Below, in pieces: positions 9,521-18,028 of a DNA stretch of 64,000 nt; the stretch's first letter is position 1, and the number at the start of each line of letters is the position of its first letter. The DNA is taken from NCBI RefSeq assembly GCF_024749285.1, contig NZ_CP087196.1, positions 1,984,001 to 2,048,000 of the forward strand. The letters are read 5' to 3'. The position numbers were made by a program, and so were the translations under genes. The DNA is from Pseudomonas sp. B21-015. Lineage in GTDB: Bacteria > Pseudomonadota > Gammaproteobacteria > Pseudomonadales > Pseudomonadaceae. The notes under the pieces were generated by a model. The model saw only the letters and a program-made list of their open reading frames with translations, did not search any database and was not told where the DNA came from.

Positions 9521-9878
9521 GATTGCGGGCCGAGTCAGTGGTCTGAATCCATTCTATGAGATCCTCAGCCAGTCCCAACAACTCACGCTGATCCCTCCCC
9601 TCGTAAAGCGTAGAAGCAATCTCCAGGCAGCGAAAACGAACAGACTCTTCGTTTTGTATGGCCTTCTTCCATTCGACCGAATCTTCAAGGTGTGGATACT
9701 TCATGGCCGCCATATACCGATGAAGTGACAACCTGGATACGGTATGACCTTGCTCTGCTAGCCAAGCTACGTGGTCATCTAGGCTCGAATACCGTTGCTC
9801 GAAATACTTCCTTGTCAGCTCGGTCAAAATGTCTTCGGGTAGCGCTTCCATAGTAGAGCGTGACACTGTGTTCTCCAT
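9510..9878 (-). CDS. Small phage protein with HTH segment resembling Mu Gp27/DUF3486
   Basis: 122 residues, last gene of the early operon. The stretch YSSLDDHVAWLAEQGHTVSR followed by LSLHRYM resembles the helix-turn-helix of DUF3486 (Mu Gp27-type) proteins, which read like W..EQG..IS.S.LHRYG. The protein is shorter than a packaging protein and sits in the early, not the head, region, so it is more likely a DNA-binding accessory. Its ATG overlaps the stop of the Mor-family gene (TAATG). No function is known to me. Confidence 0.75.
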   Translation of the reverse strand: MENTVSRSTMEALPEDILTELTRKYFEQRYSSLDDHVAWLAEQGHTVSRLSLHRYMAAMKYPHLEDSVEWKKAIQNEESVRFRCLEIASTLYEGRDQRELLGLAEDLIEWIQTTDSARNPVA

Positions 9879-10237
9879 TACGAGTCCGTTTGACCAAACA
9901 TATCACCCTGACGGCGCGCTATCTCGTCCTTTCGAACTGCCTTGACGATCTTGTAGATCCACTGGAGCGACACGGCGTACTTGCGCGCCAGCTCGCTGTG
10001 GTTGGTGCCATTGAATTCGTCATAGATCTGGCGATCACGGCGGCTCAACTTTACCGATAGCCCCATCGGAAAATACAGGTTCTGGCCGCCCCAGTGCGCC
10101 GCCATGCGGTCAGAGACTTCCTGAGCAACATGGCGAGCGGCTGCTTCCTCCATCGACACCAGCTCAACGAGCGCAACCGCGATGTGCTCGGTGAGATCCG
10201 TCAGCAGTTCGGGGCCTTTGCTTCTGAACTCAGTCAT
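9878..10237 (-). CDS. Mor/C-family transcription activator
   Basis: 119 residues. The C-terminal part (LSRRDRQIYDEFNGTNHSEL, then ARKYAVSLQWIYKIVKAV) is the helix-turn-helix of the Mor/C family that activates middle and late promoters in Mu-like phages; the N-terminal part contains the dimerisation region (AARHVAQEVSDRMAAHWGGQ). The start at 10237 is chosen for its strong GGAGG SD; a longer upstream frame has none. It is the only Mor/C-type protein seen in the prophage, so it probably drives the four 19-bp late elements found at 21.4, 30.3, 36.6 and 43.4 kb (inference). Confidence 0.88.
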   Translation of the reverse strand: MTEFRSKGPELLTDLTEHIAVALVELVSMEEAAARHVAQEVSDRMAAHWGGQNLYFPMGLSVKLSRRDRQIYDEFNGTNHSELARKYAVSLQWIYKIVKAVRKDEIARRQGDMFGQTDS

Positions 10238-10701
10238 ATACCCTCCTTTGCGGTGGCAGGCGCCAGCTCGATACGTTGCTGCCATTGCTTCAGGTTTTCG
10301 ATTACGCGACTTGCCTGCGAGCCCTTGAGCCATTGCAGCGCGGCGACACCAGTCATATTCAAAACGAACTTTGCCAGCGCCTCCTCGGACGGGTCGCGCA
10401 CCGCACCGAGGTCGTGCAGGGTCAACCACATCGACCGGATCTTCCGCGACTGCCCGTCGGCCGCCTTCGGGCGCTGTTGCGCCTTATTTGGACGAACCGT
10501 GAAGCCGCGCAACTTGAGCTGTTCCAAAACCCGGTGCAGGTTTGGAACGCTCAAGTCAGCGGTGGACGTCACGCCGTCCAATCCCTTCATGCCGGCCAGC
10601 ATCAGGCGGTAGGTGTCGTCATCCATGCGCAGCTCGCGCCGCGCAACGTGAATCAGCTTGATCAATGGCAGGCGGTTTGGGTTGGTAGGCGCTTTTTTCA
10701 C
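10234..10701 (-). CDS. GemA-like (Mu Gp16) regulatory protein
   Basis: 155 residues. N-terminal IKLIHVARRELRMDDDTYRL followed by MLAGMKGLDGVTS, and LHRVLEQLKLRGF, are characteristic of the GemA/Gp16 (DUF1018) family of Mu-like phages, whose Mu member modulates host gene expression and DNA supercoiling-related functions. It starts with GTG at 10701, preceded by GGAGG and overlapping the previous stop (GTGA). Its stop overlaps the Mor-family start region, so translation is probably coupled. Confidence 0.85.
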   Translation of the reverse strand: MKKAPTNPNRLPLIKLIHVARRELRMDDDTYRLMLAGMKGLDGVTSTADLSVPNLHRVLEQLKLRGFTVRPNKAQQRPKAADGQSRKIRSMWLTLHDLGAVRDPSEEALAKFVLNMTGVAALQWLKGSQASRVIENLKQWQQRIELAPATAKEGI

Positions 10702-10910
10702 TGGGCACCTCCAGACCGTGAGCGCGAGCCGACTTGCCGCTCATTCTGGGTCGCGTGGATCTGCTGCCGGATCTTGCTGCATTTCACATGGCTACCGACA
10801 ACTCGCGGACGGTTGCATTGATCGCAAATCGCCTGGAACTCCAATACGCCGGATGTGAGCTTGCCTGTGCTGGTAGAGAGCGACGCCAGTACCTTCTTGT
10901 TCATGCCCAT
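10698..10910 (-). CDS. Small unknown early protein with cysteine pair
   Basis: 70 residues, MGMNKKVLASLST... with a CDQCNRP-14-C pattern that could hold a metal. Two starts are possible: 10910, with GGAG eight bases upstream, or 10904, which overlaps the preceding stop as ATGA but has no SD. I prefer 10910. No family recognised. It is part of the tightly overlapping early operon. Confidence 0.6.
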   Translation of the reverse strand: MGMNKKVLASLSTSTGKLTSGVLEFQAICDQCNRPRVVGSHVKCSKIRQQIHATQNERQVGSRSRSGGAQ

Positions 10911-11131
10911 TGCATGCGCTCCATCAGATCGATAGCAGCCTGCTGCGGGTCTTCGAATCCACCCACGGATAGATCACGAATGAAGTTTTCAAGTTCGTTT
11001 CTATCGTCGAGGACATGACCCGAAGACCATGCGGCTACACGAAGTCCTCCAATTTCCCGAGGTATGGCGCCGGTCATGCCTTCAATAACAAGTGTGTCGA
11101 ACTTGGTTTCAGCCCCTTGGCCGTTGTCCAT
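10901..11131 (-). CDS. Small unknown early protein
   Basis: 76 residues, acidic, ending FEDPQQAAIDLMERMQWA. The start at 11131 is chosen for its GGAGGAG SD; the frame runs 45 codons further upstream without a ribosome site. It begins one base after the stop of the preceding gene, so it is operonic. No domain recognised. Confidence 0.65.
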   Translation of the reverse strand: MDNGQGAETKFDTLVIEGMTGAIPREIGGLRVAAWSSGHVLDDRNELENFIRDLSVGGFEDPQQAAIDLMERMQWA

Positions 11132-11132
11132 C

Positions 11133-11573
11133 TCACTGCTCCTCCGGGGTGATTCGCCATTTGCTGTGCAAGCGGCCGATCTGCACGCACTCCAGACGTT
11201 CAATGCTCGCGGACCGGTCAGGGAACAACTTTTCAGCGAGGCGTTTAACCGGATACTCGTAATCATGGGTACAGGTCACACGTTTTCCACGCACAGTACT
11301 GGTGGCGTAACCATCGCCGTCCATGCGTACAGAAACCTCGACAGGCTCCAGTGGCTGCAACGACTGAACCGCGTACTTCACGCTGCCGACGAGGCCGCGC
11401 ATTTTATATTCCACCGGACCGCCGGCCCTGAGAGTGGCCAGGTTGGTGACCGTCAGCCCGCGCCAGATATCGGTCTGATATGGCCAACTTTTGAGAACGA
11501 CGCCGGCTTCGTCGACTGTCCAGATCAAGAAGTCCTGCTGGTGATCCTGAAATTCGATAAGGGTCTTGCTCAT
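11133..11573 (-). CDS. Unknown early phage protein
   Basis: 146 residues with mixed beta/alpha character (MSKTLIEFQDHQQDFLIWTV ... RVTCTHDYEYPVKRLAEKLF). An SD-like GGGGGTG precedes the ATG; the same leader GGGGGTGTGACATG also precedes the gene at 12987. It lies directly downstream of the DUF3164 gene. I do not recognise the family. Confidence 0.7.
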   Translation of the reverse strand: MSKTLIEFQDHQQDFLIWTVDEAGVVLKSWPYQTDIWRGLTVTNLATLRAGGPVEYKMRGLVGSVKYAVQSLQPLEPVEVSVRMDGDGYATSTVRGKRVTCTHDYEYPVKRLAEKLFPDRSASIERLECVQIGRLHSKWRITPEEQ

Positions 11574-11574
11574 G

Positions 11575-12201
11575 TCACACCCCCGCTAAATCAAGGCTAA
11601 TCGCTTCATAACGGTCGGTATCGCCAACGCGCTCGTACAGTCGGATATAGCTGCGGCTGCCCGCGACCTGGATCGCGTCGCCGATAGCCTCCATTGCCCG
11701 CTTCCAGCGCGAGTCATCAATGTCGTGGCGGCGTAGCGACAGGATTCGGGATGTCCGCAGTTCACCGTTGCGGTCGGCCCGGAATGCGTCATTGATCAGC
11801 ACGCGGACGCCGGGGTGTGAGTTGGCCGTCCACTCATGGGCACACTCATCAAGCAGGGCCTTGGCGGACTGAAGGTGTTCGTTGAACTCAATCTGATCCT
11901 GGTTAGCGCGCATCAGCTTGTAGCGGCCGTCGTAACTGGTCAGGGTCAAATTGCCCTTCGTGCCCCGCGAGACAACGCCGTACTGCTCTTTGCTGATCTG
12001 TTCCAGGGCGTCGATATCGCCGAAAACGCGTTCTTTGAAATTGAGTAACATCGCGCTGATAGCCTTGGCCTGATCAATGGCCTCCATCACCAGTTTGTCG
12101 CGCAACAGATCCGTAGGCTTGATTGAGGCCTCGGGCACCATTCGGCCGAGCGCATCGACGCGGTAACCCGCCGGAACTTGCAGAATGTCATTGGTCGCCA
12201 T
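11575..12201 (-). CDS. DUF3164-type phage protein
   Basis: 208 residues. The pattern MATNDILQVPAGYRVDALGR, then KGNLTLTSYDGRYKLMRANQ, then LINDAFRADRNGELRTSRIL, matches the DUF3164 family found in the early region of Mu-like phages downstream of the transposition genes. Its biochemical role is not established. The start at 12201 is chosen because the family N-terminus begins there; it overlaps the end of the preceding gene by 14 bases. Confidence 0.82.
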   Translation of the reverse strand: MATNDILQVPAGYRVDALGRMVPEASIKPTDLLRDKLVMEAIDQAKAISAMLLNFKERVFGDIDALEQISKEQYGVVSRGTKGNLTLTSYDGRYKLMRANQDQIEFNEHLQSAKALLDECAHEWTANSHPGVRVLINDAFRADRNGELRTSRILSLRRHDIDDSRWKRAMEAIGDAIQVAGSRSYIRLYERVGDTDRYEAISLDLAGV

Positions 12202-12673
12202 TGGTTTTTCCCTCAAGTATTTGGCGGAGCTGTTGCGCAGCGCGCCGGCAAGTTTCGTCAGCGCCCAAGCCGCTGACCTGTAAAGACACGCGCTTGGCGC
12301 CGCCGGCCTTGTCGTAAATCGTGACTTCCCAATCGCTGATCCGGTTGTAGCCAATCTCCAGCAACAGAAAGGGCATCACCAACAGGGCTTGGTCGAAGGC
12401 ATCTAATAGTTCAGCCTGTCGAACAACCCGTTCACCGGAACGAACATCGAGACAGATCAGCGCCCGCCGGAGATGGCGGCCCGCGTCGTGAAACCGGTTT
12501 TCAGCTATCGCGGCGCTGGCCGACGCCAAATGGTCAGAAGCCACGGATGGGCGGTGAACATGTTCAAGCACCACCGCCACATGCCTCATGGCATCGGCCC
12601 AAGACATGGTTGGCAGTTCGCACCAAACGGCGTCCTGCAGAGCTTCAATTGAGTTATCCAGTGGCTGGTTCAT
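12188..12673 (-). CDS. Unknown early phage protein
   Basis: 161 residues, mainly helical (HLASASAAIAENRFHDAGRH then LRRALICLDVRSGERVVRQ). The N-terminal half has short amphipathic repeats. It overlaps the preceding gene's stop and the next gene's start, typical of this operon. No family recognised. Confidence 0.7.
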   Translation of the reverse strand: MNQPLDNSIEALQDAVWCELPTMSWADAMRHVAVVLEHVHRPSVASDHLASASAAIAENRFHDAGRHLRRALICLDVRSGERVVRQAELLDAFDQALLVMPFLLLEIGYNRISDWEVTIYDKAGGAKRVSLQVSGLGADETCRRAAQQLRQILEGKTNGDQ

Positions 12674-12987
12674 TTGTCCTGCTCCTTGACCAAGGTGAAC
12701 CAGACGACGCCAACGCCCCGGATCGTCGCCGTGTTGCGGGCGAATCGCCCGTCAGCGCTGCAACGCATGCCGCGAAGCTCATGGCCAAACCGACGCGACA
12801 GCAGGTCGAGGCTGTGGTGGTCGACAAAGATTTTGTTGTCCGACAGCACCAACGCCTTGATGGCTATCCCCGCTTCACGCATGTCGCGGGTCAGGCCGTT
12901 GAAGGCTGCCAGTTTTTCCGGGAATTCCTCGGCGAGAATGCTCAAAGGCTGATCTGGCGGCGGTGCTACGAGATATAGACCGGCCAT
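12670..12987 (-). CDS. Unknown early phage protein
   Basis: 105 residues (MAGLYLVAPPPDQPLSILAE ... RGVGVVWFTLVKEQDK). It starts two bases past the stop of the MuB-like gene, with a GGGGGTG ribosome site. It overlaps the next ORF (ATGA type). No domain recognised. Confidence 0.68.
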   Translation of the reverse strand: MAGLYLVAPPPDQPLSILAEEFPEKLAAFNGLTRDMREAGIAIKALVLSDNKIFVDHHSLDLLSRRFGHELRGMRCSADGRFARNTATIRGVGVVWFTLVKEQDK

Positions 12988-12988
12988 G

Positions 12989-14170
12989 TCACACCCCCTT
13001 GACTACGTCGGCGGTGACAATGGGTACGCCGAGGTGGGCGGCCAGATTCAGCGCCGCGATCATCAGGTTGCCGATGGCTAGCGGGTAAAGCAGCGACACG
13101 GTTTCGTCACGGCCGCCGCTACGTTTCGGCTGGGACAGGCGCGCAGCGAGTGCCTGAATACCGCCCTCGTCAATCACCTCGGCGAGCGCCTTGCCGGCCC
13201 GGTCGAAGCGGAATTTCAGGAACTCTTCCAGCCGGGAAGTTTCAATCGGGGTCAGCGTGACCCGCTCACAGCGCTGCACAACCTCGCGCACATCGGCGTT
13301 GCGCTCGCTCAGCTTCACGCCCAGCTCGGGCTGGCCGATCATGATGATGCTGACCAGTTTGGTGAAACCGACCTCCAGCTCCAGGATGCGCTTGAGGTGC
13401 TTGAGGGTAGGAATCGGTAGGCTGTGGGCCTCTTCAATGACGAGGCAGTGGCGATAGCCGGCCGCGTGCGATTCCTTCAGCGCCTTGTGCAACTGGGCAA
13501 ACCGCGCCTCCGGGCTGCTTTTGGGTTTGGCGAGGGGCGCCACGGCGGCCATCATCGACTCGGCGATGTGCGTGCTTTTCAGCGATTTGCCCTTGGTATC
13601 GTTGTCCTCGGACGCCAGTACATAGGGCTCAATGATGATGACCGGGTCGTTGTTCTCGGCGAGTCGGTTCACCAGGTCGCGACGAAGCGTGCTTTTTCCG
13701 GCCCCTGATTCCCCCTCAACCGCAAGGAAGCCGCCGTGGCGTGCGGTCTGGTACATAACCTCGCGGACATAGCGAATATCAGGGCTTACCCACATGTCTT
13801 GGGCGCACTGCAACTCATCAAAGGGGTCGCGGAACAAGCCAAACGCTTTACGGGTATTTGGCTGAATAGTCTGTTTTGGCAGTAACATAGGTTCGTCCTC
13901 CCCGGACGGCTCTTTTTTAAGGGCCGGATCTGCCGTGTTGGCGCACGGCAGATCCACTTCTTCAAATGCGTTGGCGATATCGGCGTCATTGGCGCCGGAC
14001 TCGGTCAGGAACACGCGAATGCGCCCCTGTAGTTCGTCACTGTCCAGGCTGCGCGGCCAATGGCCGTGGTTCAGCAGCTGGGCGACAGTGGCGCCGCTGA
14101 GACTCAGCGACTCGGCTAAGGCCGATTGCGGGCGGCCCACCTCCTGTAGAATTTTTTTCAGCTTCAACAT
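12989..14170 (-). CDS. MuB-like AAA+ ATPase, transposition target-DNA protein
   Basis: 393 residues. In Mu, MuB polymerises on DNA, selects target sites and activates the transposase. Here the N-terminus is a Cro-like HTH (SALAESLSLSGATVAQLL), followed by an AAA+ domain with Walker A GESGAGKST (153-161) and Walker B HCLVIEEAH (241-249). The AAA domain resembles the ExeA/TniB type. The ATG at 14170 overlaps the transposase stop (TGATG), indicating coupled translation. It is longer than MuB of Mu (about 312), mostly through an N-terminal linker. Confidence 0.9.
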   Translation of the reverse strand: MLKLKKILQEVGRPQSALAESLSLSGATVAQLLNHGHWPRSLDSDELQGRIRVFLTESGANDADIANAFEEVDLPCANTADPALKKEPSGEDEPMLLPKQTIQPNTRKAFGLFRDPFDELQCAQDMWVSPDIRYVREVMYQTARHGGFLAVEGESGAGKSTLRRDLVNRLAENNDPVIIIEPYVLASEDNDTKGKSLKSTHIAESMMAAVAPLAKPKSSPEARFAQLHKALKESHAAGYRHCLVIEEAHSLPIPTLKHLKRILELEVGFTKLVSIIMIGQPELGVKLSERNADVREVVQRCERVTLTPIETSRLEEFLKFRFDRAGKALAEVIDEGGIQALAARLSQPKRSGGRDETVSLLYPLAIGNLMIAALNLAAHLGVPIVTADVVKGV

Positions 14171-15945
14171 CACTCACCTCCAACCGCAGCCAGCACCAGG
14201 CTGAACGGCTTGCGCATGACCTCAACAGGTCGTTTCAGCTCGGCCTCAACGGCGTCGAGCTGCTCTTCGGGAACTCCTTCCGGGTAACGCTGCTGCAGCC
14301 AGCCGAACGTTTCAGCCGTCCAGAGGTTGCCAAGGCGCGGGCGTAGCAGCTTCGCTGCTTCAACGTGACTGAGTGGGGCAAGCTCAACGGTTGGCGCGTT
14401 GACGTTAAGGCTGGTGCCGCGCCGTGGCAGGTAGGCCGGCAGCACGGTGTCGTTGACGTGTTTGTGCGGATCGATCAGGCCGCCGAATGGCACGGCCTTG
14501 GCCTTGCGGGCAACTTCCGCGTCCGCTTGATTGCTGGTTCCGGTCGCGATCTGTTCCAGCACTTTGCGCGACACTTGGGCCGGCGTTTCGGCGTGGCGTT
14601 TGTACTGCTCGCCGATGGTGGCGGAGGTTTCGGCAAAGCCAAACTCATCGACCCCGATTCGCTCGATGACGTGATAATTTTCACGCCCGTCGTCCCCCAC
14701 CAACACTGCGATAGCTGCGTCCTTATCGCGCCAGCAATTGCGGGTGATCAGCAGCTTTTCACCGACCATCACGCCCGGTACCGAGCTGACGTCAAACTGC
14801 GCGCCCCGGAACGAAACCCGCAGTAGATTGCTGACTTTGCGGTATTCCGGCGTGCTGACCGCCAGTTCGCGGCAGACCTCAACGCTTGGCGCGAGGCGCA
14901 GTTGGGCCGGCTGGATCAATTGCCAAACGCCGTACCGGGTACGCCGGGTGCGGGTATGAATTGAGGTGGCATTGAAATAGCGCATCCACTTGCCGGCCCA
15001 CGCGTTGATCTGTTCCAGGCTGTCCGCCGCCTGGAACTTGAGGGCACTTTCAAACTCCCGCTCAACGATGTTATGCGCCTGCTCAACCTGACCCTTCGCC
15101 CGGGCATTGCCGACCTGGTTGATGATCAGATCGATGGACATGGCGCGGCAAAGGTTGCGAAAGATGCCGCTGGTCATTGCCGCGCCGGGGTCCGTCATCA
15201 GCATCCAAGGCACCCCGTGGAACGGGTCGGATTCGCTGCGCTTCTGCATTGCATTGATCAAGACATTGCAAAGGTTTTCGGCGGACTCGGCGCCGAGGAC
15301 GTACTCCACGTACAGCGTGCCGCTGGTATGGTCAGTGATCACGTACCGCCACAGCCGCTGACGCTCAATTTTCTTCAGGTTGCCGGGCTTGCCGTCGTAA
15401 AACTCGGCCTTGTTCATCATCCGCGCCCCGTCATCTGCCAGATAGAACTGAGTCGAGATCGACGCGTCCACCTGCCAAACGTGGTTGGGGTGCTTGCTGG
15501 CCAACGACACCGCCGGGGCGTCGTGCAGCAGCTGATCGGGATGCAATTTGTAGGCGCGCAGCGCCCGGCTGATTGCGCCGCTGGTCAACGGGCGGAACAC
15601 CCCCGTTTGTTCATCCACGCGGCCGGCAACGATCATGTTGTTACTGCGCAGCCGCTCTAACGCCCGCTCGATGGTGGACAACTGTTTGTTGTTGGCGCGG
15701 ATCGACTCCAGCAGCACGGCGGATATCTTCCGGGCTTCTTCAATTGGCAGCGCGCTGCACCCGGCGTCATTACGGCGCTTGCGGGGTTTCGCCACGCGGA
15801 TCTCCTTCAGCTTGCGCTGCAGGGTTTGAAGGGACACACCCAGTTCGGCCGCGCCCGCTTGGTAGACGGCGGTACGCTGGCCGTGCGGGGCGTTTTCGGC
15901 GCGTTGGGCGATTTGAGCCAACTGCTGGATCTGTACCGGGTTCAT
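14170..15945 (-). CDS. MuA-type DDE transposase
   Basis: 591 residues; cuts and joins the prophage ends. It has an N-terminal HTH region, then an RNase-H-fold catalytic core with D160 (WQVDAS), D252 (MLMTDPGAA) and E289 (GQVEQAHN), then the beta-barrel domain and a C-terminal tail for MuB contact. Similar in size to MuA (663) without one of its N-terminal DNA-binding parts. The gene follows the coiled-coil gene after three bases and overlaps the MuB-like gene. Confidence 0.94.
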   Translation of the reverse strand: MNPVQIQQLAQIAQRAENAPHGQRTAVYQAGAAELGVSLQTLQRKLKEIRVAKPRKRRNDAGCSALPIEEARKISAVLLESIRANNKQLSTIERALERLRSNNMIVAGRVDEQTGVFRPLTSGAISRALRAYKLHPDQLLHDAPAVSLASKHPNHVWQVDASISTQFYLADDGARMMNKAEFYDGKPGNLKKIERQRLWRYVITDHTSGTLYVEYVLGAESAENLCNVLINAMQKRSESDPFHGVPWMLMTDPGAAMTSGIFRNLCRAMSIDLIINQVGNARAKGQVEQAHNIVEREFESALKFQAADSLEQINAWAGKWMRYFNATSIHTRTRRTRYGVWQLIQPAQLRLAPSVEVCRELAVSTPEYRKVSNLLRVSFRGAQFDVSSVPGVMVGEKLLITRNCWRDKDAAIAVLVGDDGRENYHVIERIGVDEFGFAETSATIGEQYKRHAETPAQVSRKVLEQIATGTSNQADAEVARKAKAVPFGGLIDPHKHVNDTVLPAYLPRRGTSLNVNAPTVELAPLSHVEAAKLLRPRLGNLWTAETFGWLQQRYPEGVPEEQLDAVEAELKRPVEVMRKPFSLVLAAVGGE

Positions 15946-15948
15946 GGC

Positions 15949-16884
15949 TTAGGCCTCGGCCGGCGTCATCCACACCGGGGCGCTGCCCTCAGCGTGTTCG
16001 GGCAGGTTGAATTCGCTGCGGACAGTGGCGAGGGTGACCTCTAATTGGCGGATCAGCTCCGCCTGATAACCCCGATGGTCTTCCCCGTTTGCGGCGCCGT
16101 GTTCGGCCATCTGAGAGAACCCATTACGCAGTTCGCCAAGGATCTTGGCCTCGACCTCAAACTGGATGCCCGCGACCTCAGCGCGCAGATCTTTGATGAC
16201 ATCGTCCGGGGTAGCGGCTTGGATGCGTTTGCGGTTTTTTTCCAGCTCCTGCTTGGCGGTGTCCAGCTCCTTGGTTTTCTTCGCCATGACTTCGCCCTGG
16301 GCTTCATAGTCGGCATTGACGTCGTCGAGCCGCTGAGTCAGCGCCTCTTTTTCCTTGGCGTTTTTTGAGATGATTTCTTCGGCGAGATCGAGAAATGCCT
16401 CTTTGTCGCCGGCCTTTGCAACTTCAATGAGCGCGGCTTGCTCGTCTTCTGGAAGGCGGCGATATTGGCGCAGCTCGCGGTAGCCGATGCCCATGCGAGA
16501 CATTGAATCAAGCGCTTCCTCACCGAATGCCCGCAGGTTCGCAATGTCCCGGTCTACCTGATCAACCGAGCGGCCCAGCAAGGCGCAGAACTCGTCCCAT
16601 GTGCCGTTCATTATTTCCGCACCGTGCGGACTTTTACGCCCGGCAATGGCCCGGTAAAGCTTGTTTTCTTTGACGAAAGCCAGTTTGGAAGTCCGCACCG
16701 TGCGGGAAAATTCCTCAAAGGCGCCGGCCATTTGAGCTTGGCCCAGCAACTGATTGACCATGTCCCGTTCATCGCTGTGGGACGCCTGGAGGGTGGCCAT
16801 TGCGTTCTGGTTGGCGGTCAACATTTCGCCGTCCAGAACGGGCAACTCGGGGCCATCTGCGGGTTGGATTTTTGTACGTGCCAT
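15949..16884 (-). CDS. Coiled-coil phage early protein
   Basis: 311 residues. Residues about 160-235 form a long charged coiled coil (AKEKEALTQRLDDVNADYEA ... KKTKELDTAKQELEKNRKRI). The N-terminal third contains WDEFCALLGRSVDQVDRDIA, a ParB/KfrA-like DNA-binding look. It starts at 16884 with AAGGAG. Genes of this size and architecture precede the transposase in several Pseudomonas Mu-like phages (from memory); the role is unknown. Confidence 0.72.
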   Translation of the reverse strand: MARTKIQPADGPELPVLDGEMLTANQNAMATLQASHSDERDMVNQLLGQAQMAGAFEEFSRTVRTSKLAFVKENKLYRAIAGRKSPHGAEIMNGTWDEFCALLGRSVDQVDRDIANLRAFGEEALDSMSRMGIGYRELRQYRRLPEDEQAALIEVAKAGDKEAFLDLAEEIISKNAKEKEALTQRLDDVNADYEAQGEVMAKKTKELDTAKQELEKNRKRIQAATPDDVIKDLRAEVAGIQFEVEAKILGELRNGFSQMAEHGAANGEDHRGYQAELIRQLEVTLATVRSEFNLPEHAEGSAPVWMTPAEA

Positions 16885-16894
16885 GGGGTTCTCC

Positions 16895-17197
16895 TTAGAT
16901 CTGCGAGCCAGCGGCGACCCGCTGATTGATTTCATGTAGGCGCCCGGTCAGGCGGGCCATGTGTTCGGCGTGCGATTGGGCGATTTGCAGCATTGCGATG
17001 GAGTGGGCGAACCGGCCGTTATCCAGCTTCACCGCGAGGCCTTCCTCGATCAGGGTTTGCACCGCCCGAGTGACGTTGCTCGGGCTGTCCCCGGCCAGCT
17101 GAGCCAGCTCGGCATTGCTCAACCCCGTTACCGTATGGCCCTTCAATGCTTTGAGAACGCGCAGGACACGCCCCGCGCTTGATGCCGTGCGCGTCAT
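16895..17197 (-). CDS. Winged-helix DNA-binding protein (IclR/MarR-like)
   Basis: 100 residues. GRVLRVLKALKGHTVTGLSN then AELAQLAGDSPSNVTRAVQT form a winged helix of the IclR N-terminal type, followed by a short helical tail. There is no effector domain. It starts at 17197, overlapping the upstream stop (ATGA). Probably a phage early regulator; the target is not known. Confidence 0.75.
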   Translation of the reverse strand: MTRTASSAGRVLRVLKALKGHTVTGLSNAELAQLAGDSPSNVTRAVQTLIEEGLAVKLDNGRFAHSIAMLQIAQSHAEHMARLTGRLHEINQRVAAGSQI

Positions 17198-17673
17198 GGC
17201 CGCTCCTCCAGTTCAAGTTGAGGGGTTTGGGTCTGGCTAACGTTGCCCCTGTGCCAGGCGAGGCCCTCCATTGCGGCCTGAATGGCGGCCAGGGTTTCCT
17301 CGGCTTCGCTGTTCTTGGCGTAGAAGGCCAGCAGCTTTCCGGCCGCCGTCGTAAGTAGCTCTTGCAGAGCCTGCATATCCTGCGCGGCGCAGTGCCGGCC
17401 GGTTGGGATATCAATGGTCAACCGGCCGGCACTCGCCGCTATCCAGCGGGTGACGTAATCGCAGCCGCAAGCGCGCTCATAAGGCCGAATCAGGTTGGCC
17501 GGCATGCGGCCAGTTTGTAACCATTTGTAGACTGACCAGTGATCCGCGACCCCCATTTCGTCCGCAATCCGATCCACACTTTTGTTGTGGATTTCCCTCG
17601 CAAAGTCCTTGCACAGCTCAAGGGCGTGGCGCAGGGACGTCGGCTGTAGGTTTTTCCAGCGGCGGCGGCTCAT
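17194..17673 (-). CDS. Unknown early protein with HTH-like N-terminus
   Basis: 159 residues. The stretch DRIADEMGVADHWSVYKWLQ, with TGRMPANLIRPYERACGCDY after it, reads like a helix-turn-helix with a CII/Cro-like flavour. The C-terminal half is helical. The start at 17673 is chosen because the conserved-looking MSRRRWKNLQP begins there; an upstream 36-codon ORF overlaps it as ATGA. Likely DNA-binding; no family assigned. Confidence 0.65.
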   Translation of the reverse strand: MSRRRWKNLQPTSLRHALELCKDFAREIHNKSVDRIADEMGVADHWSVYKWLQTGRMPANLIRPYERACGCDYVTRWIAASAGRLTIDIPTGRHCAAQDMQALQELLTTAAGKLLAFYAKNSEAEETLAAIQAAMEGLAWHRGNVSQTQTPQLELEERP

Positions 17674-17780
17674 TGGAGTTCCTCGGCGCGGGCGTCTTCC
17701 AAACAAATGTCCGTTTTGCACATAGGCAAAAGGATTACTGCGGGTGCAATGTTTTCGGGTACATTCGCAAACTTGGACAT
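17670..17780 (-). CDS. Possible 36-residue leader ORF
   Basis: MSKFANVPENIAPAVILLPM... with no SD visible. Its stop overlaps the start of the next gene (ATGA), which is the only support for translation. Its start lies 5 bases from the divergent ORF at 17786, so one of the two may be spurious. Confidence 0.3.
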   Translation of the reverse strand: MSKFANVPENIAPAVILLPMCKTDICLEDARAEELQ

Positions 17781-17785
17781 GAGAA

Positions 17786-18025
17786 ATGACCGACCGAATT
17801 GAAAGGCTGGAGGCACAAGTGAACGCGCTGGCACAGGGCTGGTTACGCCTTGCCGCGATTCTTGAGGTTGAGGGGCTTGTAGCGCCGGGGCGTATTGACC
17901 GAGCGTTAAAGCCCGTTCAATGGCCGGGTCAACCGATTGAGGCCGAGGCAACAAAAACACTTGCCTGGCTGTGTGATCAGTTGGCCGAAGCGCGTGATGC
18001 CCGCCGGACTTCCGCTGGAGGGTAA
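17786..18025 (+). CDS. Small SlyX-like coiled-coil protein, opposite strand to the early operon
   Basis: 79 residues. MTDRIERLEAQVNALAQGWL followed by RLAAILEVEGL has a heptad-like hydrophobic pattern, then an acidic helical tail. It is convergent with the Ner-like gene (4 bases apart) and divergent from the rest of the early operon. Composition and codon use look like a real gene, but only a weak GGA SD is visible. Function unknown. Confidence 0.5.
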   Translation: MTDRIERLEAQVNALAQGWLRLAAILEVEGLVAPGRIDRALKPVQWPGQPIEAEATKTLAWLCDQLAEARDARRTSAGG

Positions 18026-18028
18026 CCA

